Shown here in pieces: positions 50,201 to 63,213 of a stretch of 64,000 bases of DNA. The stretch lies in NCBI RefSeq assembly GCF_051014445.1, contig NC_135144.1, positions 3,162,001-3,226,000 on the forward strand, given 5' to 3'. The stretch is from Colletes latitarsis. Taxonomy: Eukaryota > Arthropoda > Insecta > Hymenoptera > Colletidae. The notes below the pieces were generated by a model, which did no database searches, was not told the DNA's origin, and saw nothing but the letters and a program-made list of their open reading frames with translations. Numbering within the stretch: the stretch's first letter is position 1; each line of letters starts with the position of its first letter. Both the position numbers and the translations under genes were made by a program.

Positions 50201-50597
50201 CCCAGACCTAACGCAGACCTAACCAGTGTTATCCTTTAAAATGTGGATCGAAACCAGGTTTAATTGACTGTTTCAATGTGGTACAACATTAGTACGTGAT
50301 ACAAACCCGAAAATTCCCAGGATCTGGCCAACAACTATGCGAAGAAGGCAAAATCATGAGCCAGATGCGGGCATAACCCAGACCTAACCCAGACCTAACC
50401 AGTGTTATCCTTTAAAATGTGGATCGAAACCAGGTTTAGTTGGCTGTTTCAATGTGGTACCACATTACTACGTGATTCAAACCCGAAAAAACCCAGGATC
50501 TGGCCAACAAGTTTGCGAAGAAAGCAAAATCATGAGCCAGATGCGGGCATAACCCAGACCTAACCCAGACCTAACCGGTGTTACCGACTAAAATACT
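49320..50597 (+). repeat. Overlapping 7-monomer duplication, copy 1
   Basis: This stretch matches 51,782-53,059 at an offset of 2,462 bp (14 monomers less 2). The variant TTTAACTGACTG (50,083 and 52,545) is shared only by these two. The right boundary is informative: here the stem monomer with GTCGG is skipped and CTGACCTAATCC follows directly, whereas the other copy keeps it. Confidence 0.75.
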
Positions 50598-50699
50598 GAC
50601 CTAATCCAGGTTTAATTTTCTGTTACTGTGTGGTACCACATTACTACGTGATACAAACCCGAAAAAGCCCAGGATCTGGCCAACAACTATGCGAAGAAG

Positions 50700-52440
50700 G
50701 CAAAATCATGAGCCAGATGCGGGCATAACCCAGACCTAACGCAGACCTAACCAGTGTTATCCTTTAAAATGTGGATCGAAACCAGGTTTAATTGACTGTT
50801 TCAATGTGGTACAACATTAGTACGTGATACAAACCCGAAAATTCCCAGGATCTGGCCAACAACTATGCGAAGAAGGCAAAATCATGAGCCAGATGCGGGC
50901 ATAACCCAGACCTAACGCAGACCTAACCAGTGTTATCCTTTAAAATGTGGATCGAAACCAGGTTTAATTGACTGTTTCAATGTGGTACCACATTACTACG
51001 TGATTCAAACCCGAAAAAGCCCAGGATCTGGCCAACAACTATGCGAAGAAGGCAAAATCATGAGCCAGATGCGGGCATAACCCAGACCTAACGCAGACCT
51101 AACCAGTGTTATCCTTTAAAATGTGGATCGAAACCAGGTTTAATTGACTGTTTCAATGTGGTACAACATTAGTACGTGATACAAACCCGAAAATTCCCAG
51201 GATCTGGCCAACAACTATGCGAAGAAGGCAAAATCATGAGCCAGATGCGGGCATAACCCAGACCTAACCCAGACCTAACCAGTGTTATCCTTTAAAATGT
51301 GGATCGAAACCAGGTTTAATTGACTGTTTCAATGTGGTACCACATTACTACGTGATTCAAACCCGAAAAAACCCAGGATCTGGCCAACAAGTTTGCGAAG
51401 AAAGCAAAATCATGAGCCAGATGCGGGCATAACCCAGACCTAACGCAGACCTAACCAGTGTTATCCTTTAAAATGTGGATCGAAACCAGGTTTAATTGAC
51501 TGTTTCAATGTGGTACAACATTAGTACGTGATACAAACCCGAAAATTCCCAGGATCTGGCCAACAACTATGCGAAGAAGGCAAAATCATGAGCCAGATGC
51601 GGGCATAACCCAGACCTAACCCAGACCTAACCAGTGTTATCCTTTAAAATGTGGATCGAAACCAGGTTTAGTTGACTGTTTCAATGTGGTACCACATTAC
51701 TACGTGATTCAAACCCGAAAAAACCCAGGATCTGGCCAACAAGTTTGCGAAGAAAGCAAAATCATGAGCCAGATGCGGGCATAACCCAGACCTAACCCAG
51801 ACCTGACCGGTGTTACCGACTAAAATACTGACCGAATCCAGGTTTAATTTTCTGTTACTGTGTGGTACCACATTACTACGTGATACAAACCCGAAAAAGC
51901 CCAGGATCTGGCCAACAACTATGCGAATAAGCCAAATCATGAGCCAGACGCGGGCATAACCCAGACCTAACCCAGACCTAACCAGTGTTATCCTTTAAAA
52001 TGTGGATCGAAACCAGGTTTAATTGACTGTTTCAATGTGGTACACCATTAGTACGTGATACAAACCCGAAAATTCCCAGGATCTGGCCAACAACTATGCG
52101 AAGAAGGCAAAATCATGAGCCAGATGCGGGCATAACCCAGACCTAACCCAGACCTAACCAGTGTTATCCTTTAAAATGTGGATCGAAACCAGGTTTAATT
52201 GACTGTTTCAATGTGGTACCACATTACTACGTGATTCAAACCCGAAAAAACCCAGGATCTGGCCAACAAGTTTGCGAAGAAAGCAAAATCATGAGCCAGA
52301 TGCGGGCATAACCCAGACCTAACCCACACCTAACCGGTGTTATTCTCTAGAATATTGATCGAAACCAGGTTTAATTGTCTGTTTCATTGTGGTACCACAT
52401 TACTACGTGATACAAACCCGAAAAAGCCCAGGATCTGGCC
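50700..52440 (+). repeat. Ten-monomer duplication with a two-monomer indel, copy 1
   Basis: 50,700-51,260 matches 55,448-56,008 at an offset of 4,748, and 51,615-52,440 matches 56,011-56,836 at an offset of 4,396. The difference is 352 bp, exactly two monomers, present here and absent there. Three successive TAACGCAG monomers (50737, 50913, 51089) correspond to 55485, 55661 and 55837. CCTGACCGGTG (about 51,803 and 56,199) is also shared. Confidence 0.75.
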
Positions 52441-53199
52441 AACAACTATGCGAAGAAGCCAAATCATGAGCCAGATGCGGGCATAACCCAGACCTAACCC
52501 AGACCTAACCAGTGTTATCCTTTAAAATGTGGATCGAAACCAGGTTTAACTGACTGTTTCAATGTGGTACCACATTACTACGTGATTCAAACCCGAAAAA
52601 GCCCAGGATCTGGCCAACAACTATGCGAAGAAGGCAAAATCATGAGCCAGATGCGGGCATAACCCAGACCTAACGCAGACCTAACCAGTGTTATCCTTTA
52701 AAATGTGGATCGAAACCAGGTTTAATTGACTGTTTCAATGTGGTACAACATTAGTACGTGATACAAACCCGAAAATTCCCAGGATCTGGCCAACAACTAT
52801 GCGAAGAAGGCAAAATCATGAGCCAGATGCGGGCATAACCCAGACCTAACCCAGACCTAACCAGTGTTATCCTTTAAAATGTGGATCGAAACCAGGTTTA
52901 ATTGACTGTTTCAATGTGGTACCACATTACTACGTGATTCAAACCCGAAAAAGCCCAGGATCTGGCCAACAAGTTAGCGAAGAAAGCAAAATCATGAGCC
53001 AGATGCGGGCATAACCCAGACCTAACCCAGACCTAACCGGTGTTACCGACTAAAATATTGGTCGGAACCAGGTTTAATTGTCTGTTTCATTGTGGTACCA
53101 CATAACTACGTGATTGAAACCAGAGGAAACCAAGGATCCGGCCAACAAAAATGCGGAAAAGGCAAAATCATGCTTCAGATGCTGGCATAACCCAGACCT

Positions 53200-54755
53200 A
53201 ACCCAGACCTAACCGGTGTTACCGACTAAAATATTGGTCGGAACCAGGTTTAATTGTCTGTTTCAGTGAAGTGTCACATTACTACGTGTTTCAAACCAGA
53301 GAAAACCATGGATCTGCCAACAAGAATGCGGAAAAGGCAAAATCATGAGCCAGATGCGGGCATAACCCAGACCTAACCCAGACCTAACCAGTGTTATCCT
53401 TTAAAATGTGGATCGAAACCAGGTTTAATTGACTGTTTCAATGTGGTACCACATTACTACGTGATTCAAACCCGAAAAAGCCCAGGATCTGGCCAACAAC
53501 TATGCGAAGAAGGCAAAATCATGAGCCAGATGCGGGCATAACCCAGACCTAACGCAGACCTAACCAGTGTTATCCTTTAAAATGTGGATCGAAACCAGGT
53601 TTAATTGACTGTTTCAATGTGGTACAACATTAGTACGTGATACAAACCCGAATATTCCCAGGATCTGGCCAACAACTATGCGAAGAAGGCAAAATCATGA
53701 GCCAGATGCGGGCATAACCCAGACCTAACCCAGACCTAACCAGTGTTATCCTTTAAAATGTGGATCGAAACCAGGTTTAATTGACTGTTTCAATGTGGTA
53801 CCACATTACTACGTGATTCAAACCCGAAAAAACCCAGGATCTGGCCAACAAGTTTGCGAAGAAAGCAAAATCATGAGCCAGATGCGGGCATAACCCAGAC
53901 CTAACCCAGACCTAACCGGTGTTACCGACTAAAATATTGGTCGGAACCAGGTTTAATTGTCTGTTTCATTGTGGTACCACATAACTACGTGATTGAAACC
54001 AGAGGAAACCAAGGATCCGGCCAACAAAAATGCGGAAAAGGCAAAATCATGCTTCAGATGCTGGCATAACCCAGACCTAACCCAGACCTAACCGGTGTTA
54101 CCGACTAAAATACTGACCGAATCCAGGTTTAATTTTCTGTTACTGTGTGGTACCACATTACTACGTGATACAAACCCGAAAAAGCCCAGGATCTGGCCAA
54201 CAACTATGCGAAGAAGCCAAATCATGAGCCAGATGCGGGCATAACCCAGACCTAACCCAGACCTAACCAGTGTTATCCTTTAAAATGTGGATCGAAACCA
54301 GGTTTAATTGACTGTTTCAATGTGGTACAACATTAGTACGTGATACAAACCCGAAAATTCCCAGGATCTGGCCAACAACTATGCGAAGAAGGCAAAATCA
54401 TGAGCCAGATGCGGGCATAACCCAGACCTAACCCAGACCTAACCAGTGTTATCCTTTAAAATGTGGATCGAAACCAGGTTTAATTGACTGTTTCAATGTG
54501 GTACCACATTACTACGTGATTCAAACACGAAAAAACCCAGGATCTGGCCAACAAGTTTGCGAAGAAAGCAAAATCATGAGCCAGATGCGGGCATAACCCA
54601 GACCTAACCCACACCTAACCGGTGTTATCCTCTAAAATATTGATCGAAACCAGGTTTAATTGTCTGTTTCATTGTGGTACCACATGACTACGTGATTGAA
54701 ACCAGAGAAAACCAAGGATCCGGCCAACAAGAATGCGGAAAAGGCAAAATCATGA
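53200..54755 (+). repeat. Nine-monomer duplication, copy 1
   Basis: This stretch matches 57,421-58,976 at a constant offset of 4,221 (24 monomers less 3). Shared private variants are the 1-bp deletion GGATCTGCCAAC (53,311 and 57,532), CCCGAATATTCCC (53,650 and 57,871) and CACATGACTACG (54,681 and 58,902). The GGATCTGCC deletion occurs a third time at 63,686, within a shorter match of about 57.06-57.59 to 63.21-63.75 kb. Confidence 0.8.
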
Positions 54756-55458
54756 GTCAGATGCTGGCATAACCCAGACCTAACCCAGACCTAACCGGTG
54801 TTACCGACTAAAATACTGGCCGAAACCAGGTTTAATTGTCTGTTACTGTGTGGTACCACATTACTACGTGATACAAACCCGAAAACTCCCAGGATCTGGC
54901 CAACAACTATGCGAAGAAGGCAAAATCATGAGCCAGATGCGGGCATAACCCAGACCTAACCCAGACCTAACCAGTGTTATCCTTTAAAATGTGGATCGAA
55001 ACCAGGTTTAATTGACTGTTTCAATGTGGTACCACATTACTACGTGATTCAAACCCGAAAAAACCCAGGATCTGGCCAACAAGTTTGCGAAGAAAGCAAA
55101 ATCATGAGCCAGATGCGGGCATAACCCAGACCTAACCCAGACCTAACCGGTGTTACCGACTAAAATATTGGTCGGAACCAGGTTTAATTGTCTGTTTCAT
55201 TGTGGTACCACATAACTACGTGATTGAAACCAGAGGAAACCAAGGATCCGGCCAACAAAAATGCGGAAAAGGCAAAATCATGCGTCAGATGCTGGCATAA
55301 CCCAGACCTAACCCAGACCTAACCGGTGTTACCGACTAAAATACTGACCTAATCCAGGTTTAATTTTCTGTTACTGTGTGGTACCACATTACTACGTGAT
55401 ACAAACCCGAAAAAACCCAGGATCTGGCCAACAACTATGCGAAGAAGGCAAAATCATG
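54740..55458 (+). repeat. Four-monomer segment present three times
   Basis: This segment starts with the ACTGGCCGAAACC monomer. It matches 47,532-48,250 (offset 7,208) and 59,665-60,325 (offset 4,925). ACTGGCCGAAACC, instead of the usual ACTGGCCGAATCC, marks all three. The first two also share a CTGACCTAATCC monomer with CCCGAAAAAACCC and not AAAAAGCCC (48,201 and 55,409). Confidence 0.7.
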
Positions 55459-57420
55459 AGCCAGATGCGAGCATAACCCAGACCTAACGCAGACCTAACC
55501 AGTGTTATCCTTTAAAATGTGGATCGAAACCAGGTTTAATTGACTGTTTCAATGTGGTACAACATTAGTACGTGATACAAACCCGAAAATTCCCAGGATC
55601 TGGCCAACAACTATGCGAAGAAGGCAAAATCATGAGCCAGATGCGGACATAACCCAGACCTAACGCAGACCTAACCAGTGTTATCCTTTAAAATGTGGAT
55701 CGAAACCAGGTTTAATTGACTGTTTCAATGTGGTACCACATTACTACGTGATTCAAACCCGAAAAAGCCCAGGATCTGGCCAACAACTATGCGAAGAAGG
55801 CAAAATCATGAGCCAGATGCGGGCATAACCCAGACCTAACGCAGACCTAACCAGTGTTATCCTTTAAAATGTGGATCGAAACCAGGTTTAATTGACTGTT
55901 TCAATGTGGTACAACATTAGTACGTGATACAAACCCGAAAATTCCCAGGATCTGGCCAACAACTATGCGAAGAAGGCAAAATCATGAGCCAGATGCGGGC
56001 ATAACCCAGACCTAACCCAGATCTAACCAGTGTTATCCTTTAAAATGTGGATCGAAACCAGGTTTAATTGACTGTTTCAATGTGGTACCACATTACTACG
56101 TGATTCAAACCCGAAAAAACCCAGGATCTGGCCAACAAGTTTGCGAAGAAAGCAAAATCATGAGCCAGATGCGGGCATAACCCAGACCTAACCCAGACCT
56201 GACCGGTGTTACCGACTAAAATACTGACCGAATCCAGGTTTAATTTTCTGTTACTGTGTGGTACCACATTACTACGTGATACAAACCCGAAAAAGCCCAG
56301 GATCTGGCCAACAACTATGCGAAGAAGCCAAATCATGAGCCAGATGCGGGCATAACCCAGACCTAACCCAGACCTAACCAGTGTTATCCTTTAAAATGTG
56401 GATCGAAACCAGGTTTAATTGACTGTTTCAATGTGGTACAACATTAGTACGTGATACAAACCCGAAAATTCCCAGGATCTGGCCAACAACTATGCGAAGA
56501 AGGCAAAATCATGAGCCAGATGCGGGCATAACCCAGACCTAACCCAGACCTAACCAGTGTTATCCTTTAAAATGTGGATCGAAACCAGGTTTAATTGACT
56601 GTTTCAATGTGGTACCACATTACTACGTGATTCAAACCCGAAAAAACCCAGGATCTGGCCAACAAGTTTGCGAAGAAAGCAAAATCATGAGCCAGATGCG
56701 GGCATAACCCAGACCTAACCCACACCTAACCGGTGTTATTCTCTAGAATATTGATCGAAACCAGGTTTAATTGTCTGTTTCATTGTGGTACCACATTACT
56801 ACGTGATACAAACCCGAAAAAACCCAGGATCTGGCCAACAACTATCCGAAGAAGGCAAAATCATGAGCCAGATGCGGGCATAACCCAGACCTAACACAGA
56901 CCTAACCAGTGTTATCCTTTAAAATGTGGATCGAAACCAGGTTTAATTGACTGTTTCAATGTGGTACCACATTACTACGTGATTCAAACCCGAAAAAGCC
57001 CAGGATCTGGCCAACAACTATGCGAAGAAGGCAAAATCATGAGCCAGATGCGGGCATAACCCAGACCTAACCCAGACCTAACCAGTGTTATCCTTTAAAA
57101 TGTGGATCGAAACCAGGTTTAATTGACTGTTTCAATGTGGTACAACATTAGTACGTGATACAAACCCGAAAATTCCCAGGATCTGGCCAACAACTATGCG
57201 AAGAAGGCAAAATCATGAGCCAGATGCGGGCATAACCCAGACCTAACCCAGACCTAACCAGTGTTATCCTTTAAAATGTGGATCGAAACCAGGTTTAATT
57301 GACTGTTTCAATGTGGTACCACATTACTACGTGATTCAAACCCGAAAAAACCCAGGATCTGGCCAACAACTATCCGAAGAAGGCAAAATCATGAGCCAGA
57401 TGCGGGCATAACCCAGACCT

Positions 57421-58976
57421 AACCCAGACCTAACCGGTGTTACCGACTAAAATATTGGTCGGAACCAGGTTTAATTGTCTGTTTCAGTGAAGTGTCACAT
57501 TACTACGTGTTTCAAACCAGAGAAAACCATGGATCTGCCAACAAGAATGCGGAAAAGGCAAAATCATGAGCCAGATGCGGGCATAACCCAGACCTAACCC
57601 AGACCTAACCAGTGTTATCCTTTAAAATGTGGATCGAAACCAGGTTTAATTGACTGTTTCAATGTGGTACCACATTACTACGTGATTCAAACCCGAAAAA
57701 GCCCAGGATCTGGCCAACAACTATGCGAAGAAGGCAAAATCATGAGCCAGATGCGGGCATAACCCAGACCTAACGCAGACCTAACCAGTGTTATCCTTTA
57801 AAATGTGGATCGAAACCAGGTTTAATTGACTGTTTCAATGTGGTACAACATTAGTACGTGATACAAACCCGAATATTCCCAGGATCTGGCCAACAACTAT
57901 GCGAAGAAGGCAAAATCATGAGCCAGATGCGGGCATAACCCAGACCTAACCCAGACCTAACCAGTGTTATCCTTTAAAATGTGGATCGAAACCAGGTTTA
58001 ATTGACTGTTTCAATGTGGTACCACATTACTACGTGATTCAAACCCGAAAAAACCCAGGATCTGGCCAACAAGTTTGCGAAGAAAGCAAAATCATGAGCC
58101 AGATGCGGGCATAACCCAGACCTAACCCAGACCTAACCGGTGTTACCGACTAAAATATTGGTCGGAACCAGGTTTAATTGTCTGTTTCATTGTGGTACCA
58201 CATAACTACGTGATTGAAACCAGAGGAAACCAAGGATCCGGCCAACAAAAATGCGGAAAAGGCAAAATCATGCTTCAGATGCTGGCATAACCCAGACCTA
58301 ACCCAGACCTAACCGGTGTTACCGACTAAAATACTGACCGAATCCAGGTTTAATTTTCTGTTACTGTGTGGTACCACATTACTACGTGATACAAACCCGA
58401 AGAAGCCCAGGATCTGGCCAACAACTATGCGAAGAAGCCAAATCATGAGCCAGATGCTGGCATAACCCAGACCTAACCCAGACCTAACCAGTGTTATCCT
58501 TTAAAATGTGGATCGAAACCAGGTTTAATTGACTGTTTCAATGTGGTAGAACATTAGTACGTGATACAAACCCGAAAATTCCCAGGATCTGGCCAACAAC
58601 TATGCGAAGAAGGCAAAATCATGAGCCAGATGCGGGCATAACCCAGACCTAACCCAGACCTAACCAGTGTTATCCTTTAAAATGTGGATCGAAACCAGGT
58701 TTAATTGACTGTTTCAATGTGGTACCACATTACTACGTGATTCAAACCCGAAAAAACCCAGGATCTGGCCAACAAGTTTGCGAAGAAAGCAAAATCATGA
58801 GCCAGATGCGGGCATAACCCAGACCTAACCCACACCTAACCGGTGTTATCCTCTAAAATATTGATCGAAACCAGGTTTAATTGTCTGTTTCATTGTGGTA
58901 CCACATGACTACGTGATTGAAACCAGAGAAAACCAAGGATCCGGCCAACAAGAATGCGGAAAAGGCAAAATCATGA
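57421..58976 (+). repeat. Nine-monomer duplication, copy 2
   Basis: This is the partner of 53,200-54,755. Its own changes include CCCGAAGAAGCCC (about 58,398), CAGATGCTGGC (about 58,455) and GTGGTAGAACATTAG (about 58,547). Beyond its right end, about 58,757-59,357 matches 46,800-47,400 at an offset of 11,957, with CCCAGATCTAACC (47,049 and 59,006) shared. The block is thus a join of segments with different partners. Confidence 0.75.
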
Positions 58977-60682
58977 GCCAGATGCGGGCATAACCCACAC
59001 CTAACCCAGATCTAACCGGTGTTACCGACTAAAATACTGACCGAATCCAGGTTTAATTGACTTTTACTGTGTGGTACCACATTACTACGTTATTCAAACC
59101 CGGAAATTCCCAGGATCTGACCAACAAGTATGCGAAGAAGGCAAAATCATGAGCCAGATGCGGGCATAACCCAGACCTAACCCAGACCTAACCGGTTTTA
59201 CCGACTAAAATATTGGTCGGAACCAGGTTTAATTGTCTGTTTCAGTGAAGTGTCACATTACTACGTGTTTCAAACCAGAGAAAACCATGGATCTGGCCAA
59301 CAAGAATGCGGAAAAGGCAAAATCATGAGCCAGATGCGGGCATAACCCAGACCTAACCCAGACCTAACCTGTGTTACCGACTAAAATACTGGCCGAAACC
59401 AGGTTTAATTGTCTGTTACTGTGTGGTACCACATTACTACGTGATACAAACCCGAAAACTCCCAGGATCTGGCCAACAACTATGCGAAGAAGGCAAAATC
59501 ATGAGCCAGATGCGGGCATAACCCAGACCTAACCCAGACCTAACCAGTGTTATCCTCTAAAATATTGATCGAAACCAGGTTTAATTGTCTGTTTCATTGT
59601 GGTACCACATAACTACGTGATTGAAACCAGAGAAAATCAAGGATCCGGCCAACAAGAATGCGGAAAAGGCAAAATCATGAGTCAGATGCTGGCATAACCC
59701 AGACCTAACCCAGACCTAACCGGTGTTACCGACTAAAATACTGGCCGAAACCAGGTTTAATTGTCTGTTACTGTGTGGTACCACATTACTACGTGATACA
59801 AACCCGAAAACTCCCAGGATCTGGCCAACAACTATGCGAAGAAGGCAAAATCATGAGCCAGATGCGGGCATAACCCAGACCTAACCCAGACCTAACCAGT
59901 GTTATCCTTTAAAATGTGGATCGAAACCAGGTTTAATTGACTGTTTCAATGTGGTACCACATTACTACGTGATTCAAACCCGAAAAAACCCAGGATCTGG
60001 CCAACAAGTTTGCGAAGAAAGCAAAATCATGAGCCAGATGCGGGCATAACCCAGACCTAACCCAGACCTAACCGGTGTTACCGACTAAAATATTGGTCGG
60101 AACCAGGTTTAATTGTCTGTTTCATTGTGGTACCACATAACTACGTGATTGAAACCAGAGGAAACCAAGGATCCGGCCAACAAAAATGCGGAAAAGGCAA
60201 AATCATGCGTCAGATGCTGGCATAACCCAGACCTAACCCAGACCTAACCGGTGTTACCGACTAAAATACTGACCTAATCCAGGTTTAATTTTCTGTTACT
60301 GTGTGGTACCACATTACTACGTGATTCAAACCCGAAAAAACCCAGGATCTGGCCAACAAGTTTGCGAAGAAAGCAAAATCATGAGCCAGATGCGGGCATA
60401 ACCCAGACCTAACCCACACCTAACCGGTGTTATCCTTTAAAATGTGGATCGAAACCAGGTTTAATTGACTGTTTCAATGTGGTACCACATTACTACGTGA
60501 TTCAAACCCGAAAAAGCCCAGGATCTGGCCAACAACTATGCGAAGAAGGCAAAATCATGAGCCAGATGCGGGCATAACCCAGACCTAACGCAGACCTAAC
60601 CAGTGTTATCCTTTAAAATGTGGATCGAAACCAGGTTTAATTGACTGTTTCAATGTGGTACAACATTAGTACGTGATACAAA

Positions 60683-63213
60683 CCCGAAAATTCCCAGGAT
60701 CTGGCCAACAACTATGCGAAGAAGGCAAAATCATGAGCCAGATGCGGGCATAACCCAGACCTAACCCAGACCTAACCAGTGTTATCCTTTAAAATGTGGA
60801 TCGAAACCAGGTTTAATTGACTGTTTCAATGTGGTACCACATTACTACGTGATTCAAACCCGAAAAAACCCAGGATCTGGCCAACAAGTTTGCGAAGAAA
60901 GCAAAATCATGAGCCAGATGCGGGCATAACCCAGACCTAACCCAGACCTAACCGGTGTTACCGACTAAAATATTGGTCGGAACCAGGTTTAATTGTCTGT
61001 TTCATTGTGGTACCACATAACTACGTGATTGAAACCAGAGGAAACCAAGGATCCGGCCAACAAAAATGCGGAAAAGGCAAAATCATGCTTCAGATGCTGG
61101 CATAACCCAGACCTAACCCAGAACTAACCGGTGTTACCGACTAAAATACTGACTTAATCCAGGTTTAATTTTCTGTTACTGTGTGGTACCACATTACTAC
61201 GTGATACAAACCCGAAAAAGCCCAGGATCTGGCCAACAACTATGCGAAGAAGCCAAATCATGAGCCAGATGCGGGCATAACCCAGACCTAACCCAGACCT
61301 AACCAGTGTTATCCTTTAAAATGTGGATCGAAACCAGGTTTAATTGACTGTTTCAATGTGGTACAACATTAGTACGTGATACAAACCCGAAAATTCCCTG
61401 GATCTGGCCAACAACTATGCGAAGAAGGCAAAATCATGAGCCAGATGCGGGCATAACCCAGACCTAACCCAGACCTAACCGGTGTTATTCTCTAGAATAT
61501 TGATCGAAACCAGGTTTAATTGTCTGTTTCATTGTGGTACCACATTACTACGTGATACAAACCCGAAAAAGCCCAGGATCTGGCCAACAACTATGCGAAG
61601 AAGCCAAATCATGAGCCAGATGCGGGCATAACCCAGACCTAACCCAGACCTAACCAGTGTTATCCTTTAAAATGTGGATCGAAACCAGGTTTAATTGACT
61701 GTTTCAATGTGGTACCACATTACTACGTGATTCAAACCCGAAAAAGCCCAGGATCTGGCCAACAACTATGCGAAGAAGGCAAAATCATGAGCCAGATGCG
61801 GGCATAACCCAGACCTAACGCAGACCTAACCAGTGTTATCCTTTAAAATGTGGATCGAAACCAGGTTTAATTGACTGTTTCAATGTGGTACAACATTAGT
61901 ACGTGATACAAACCCGATAATTCCCAGGATCTGGCCAACAACTATGCGAAGAAGGCAAAATCATGAGCCAGATGCGGGCATAACCCAGACCTAACCCAGA
62001 CCTAACCAGTGTTATCCTTTAAAATGTGGATCGAAACCAGGTTTAATTGACTGTTTCAATGTGGTACCACATTACTACGTGATTCAAACCCGAAAAAACC
62101 CAGGATCTGGCCAACAAGTTTGCGAAGAAAGCAAAATCATGAGCCAGATGCGGGCATAACCCAGACCTAACCCAGACCTAACCGGTGTTACCGACTAAAA
62201 TATTGGTCGGAACCAGGTTTAATTGTCTGTTTCATTGTGGTACCACATAACTACGTGATTGAAACCAGAGGAAACCAAGGATCCGGCCAACAAAAATGCG
62301 GAAAAGGCAAAATCATGCTTCAGATGCTGGCATAACCCAGACCTAACCCAGACCTAACCGGTGTTACCGACTAAAATACTGACCTAATCCAGGTTTAATT
62401 TTCTGTTACTGTGTGGTACCACATTACTACGTGATACAAACCCGAAAAAGCCCAGGATCTGGCCAACAACTATGCGAAGAAGCCAAATCATGAGCCAGAT
62501 GCGGGCATAACCCAGACCTAACCCAGACATAACCAGTGTTATCCTTTAAAATGTGGATCGAAACCAGGTTTAATTGACTGTTTCAATGTGGTACAACATT
62601 AGTACGTGATACAAACCCGAAAATTCCCAGGATCTGGCCAACAACTATGCGAAGAAGGCAAAATCATGAGCCAGATGCGGGCATAACCCAGACCTAACCC
62701 AGACCTAACCAGTGTTATCCTTTAAAATGTGGATCGAAACCAGGTTTAATTGACTGTTTCAATGTGGTACCACATTACTACGTGATTCAAACCCGAAAAA
62801 ACCCAGGATCTGGCCAACAAGTTTGCGAAGAAAGCAAAATCATGAGCCAGATGCGGGCATAACCCAGACCTAACCCACACCTAACCGGTGTTATTCTCTA
62901 GAATATTGATCGAAACCAGGTTTAATTGTCTGTTTCATTGTGGTACCACATTACTACGTGATACAAACCCGAAAAAGCCCAGGATCTGGCCAACAACTAT
63001 GCGAAGAAGCCAAATCATGAGCCAGATGCGGGCATAACCCAGACCTAACCCAGACCTAACCAGTGTTATCCTTTAAAATGTGGATCGAAACCAGGTTTAA
63101 TTGACTGTTTCAATGTGGTACCACATTACTACGTGATTCAAACCCGAAAAAGCCCAGGATCTGGCCAACAACTATGCGAAGAAGGCAAAATCATGAGCCA
63201 GATGCGGGCATAA
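60683..63213 (+). repeat. 2.5-kb duplication in the right half, copy 2
   Basis: This is the partner of 47,670-50,200. Changes specific to this copy include CAGAACTAACC (about 61,121), CTGACTTAATCC (about 61,151), TTCCCTGGATCTGG (about 61,394) and CCCGATAATTCCC (about 61,915). It contains the second example of the complete 8-monomer unit (61,484-62,889). Confidence 0.8.
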
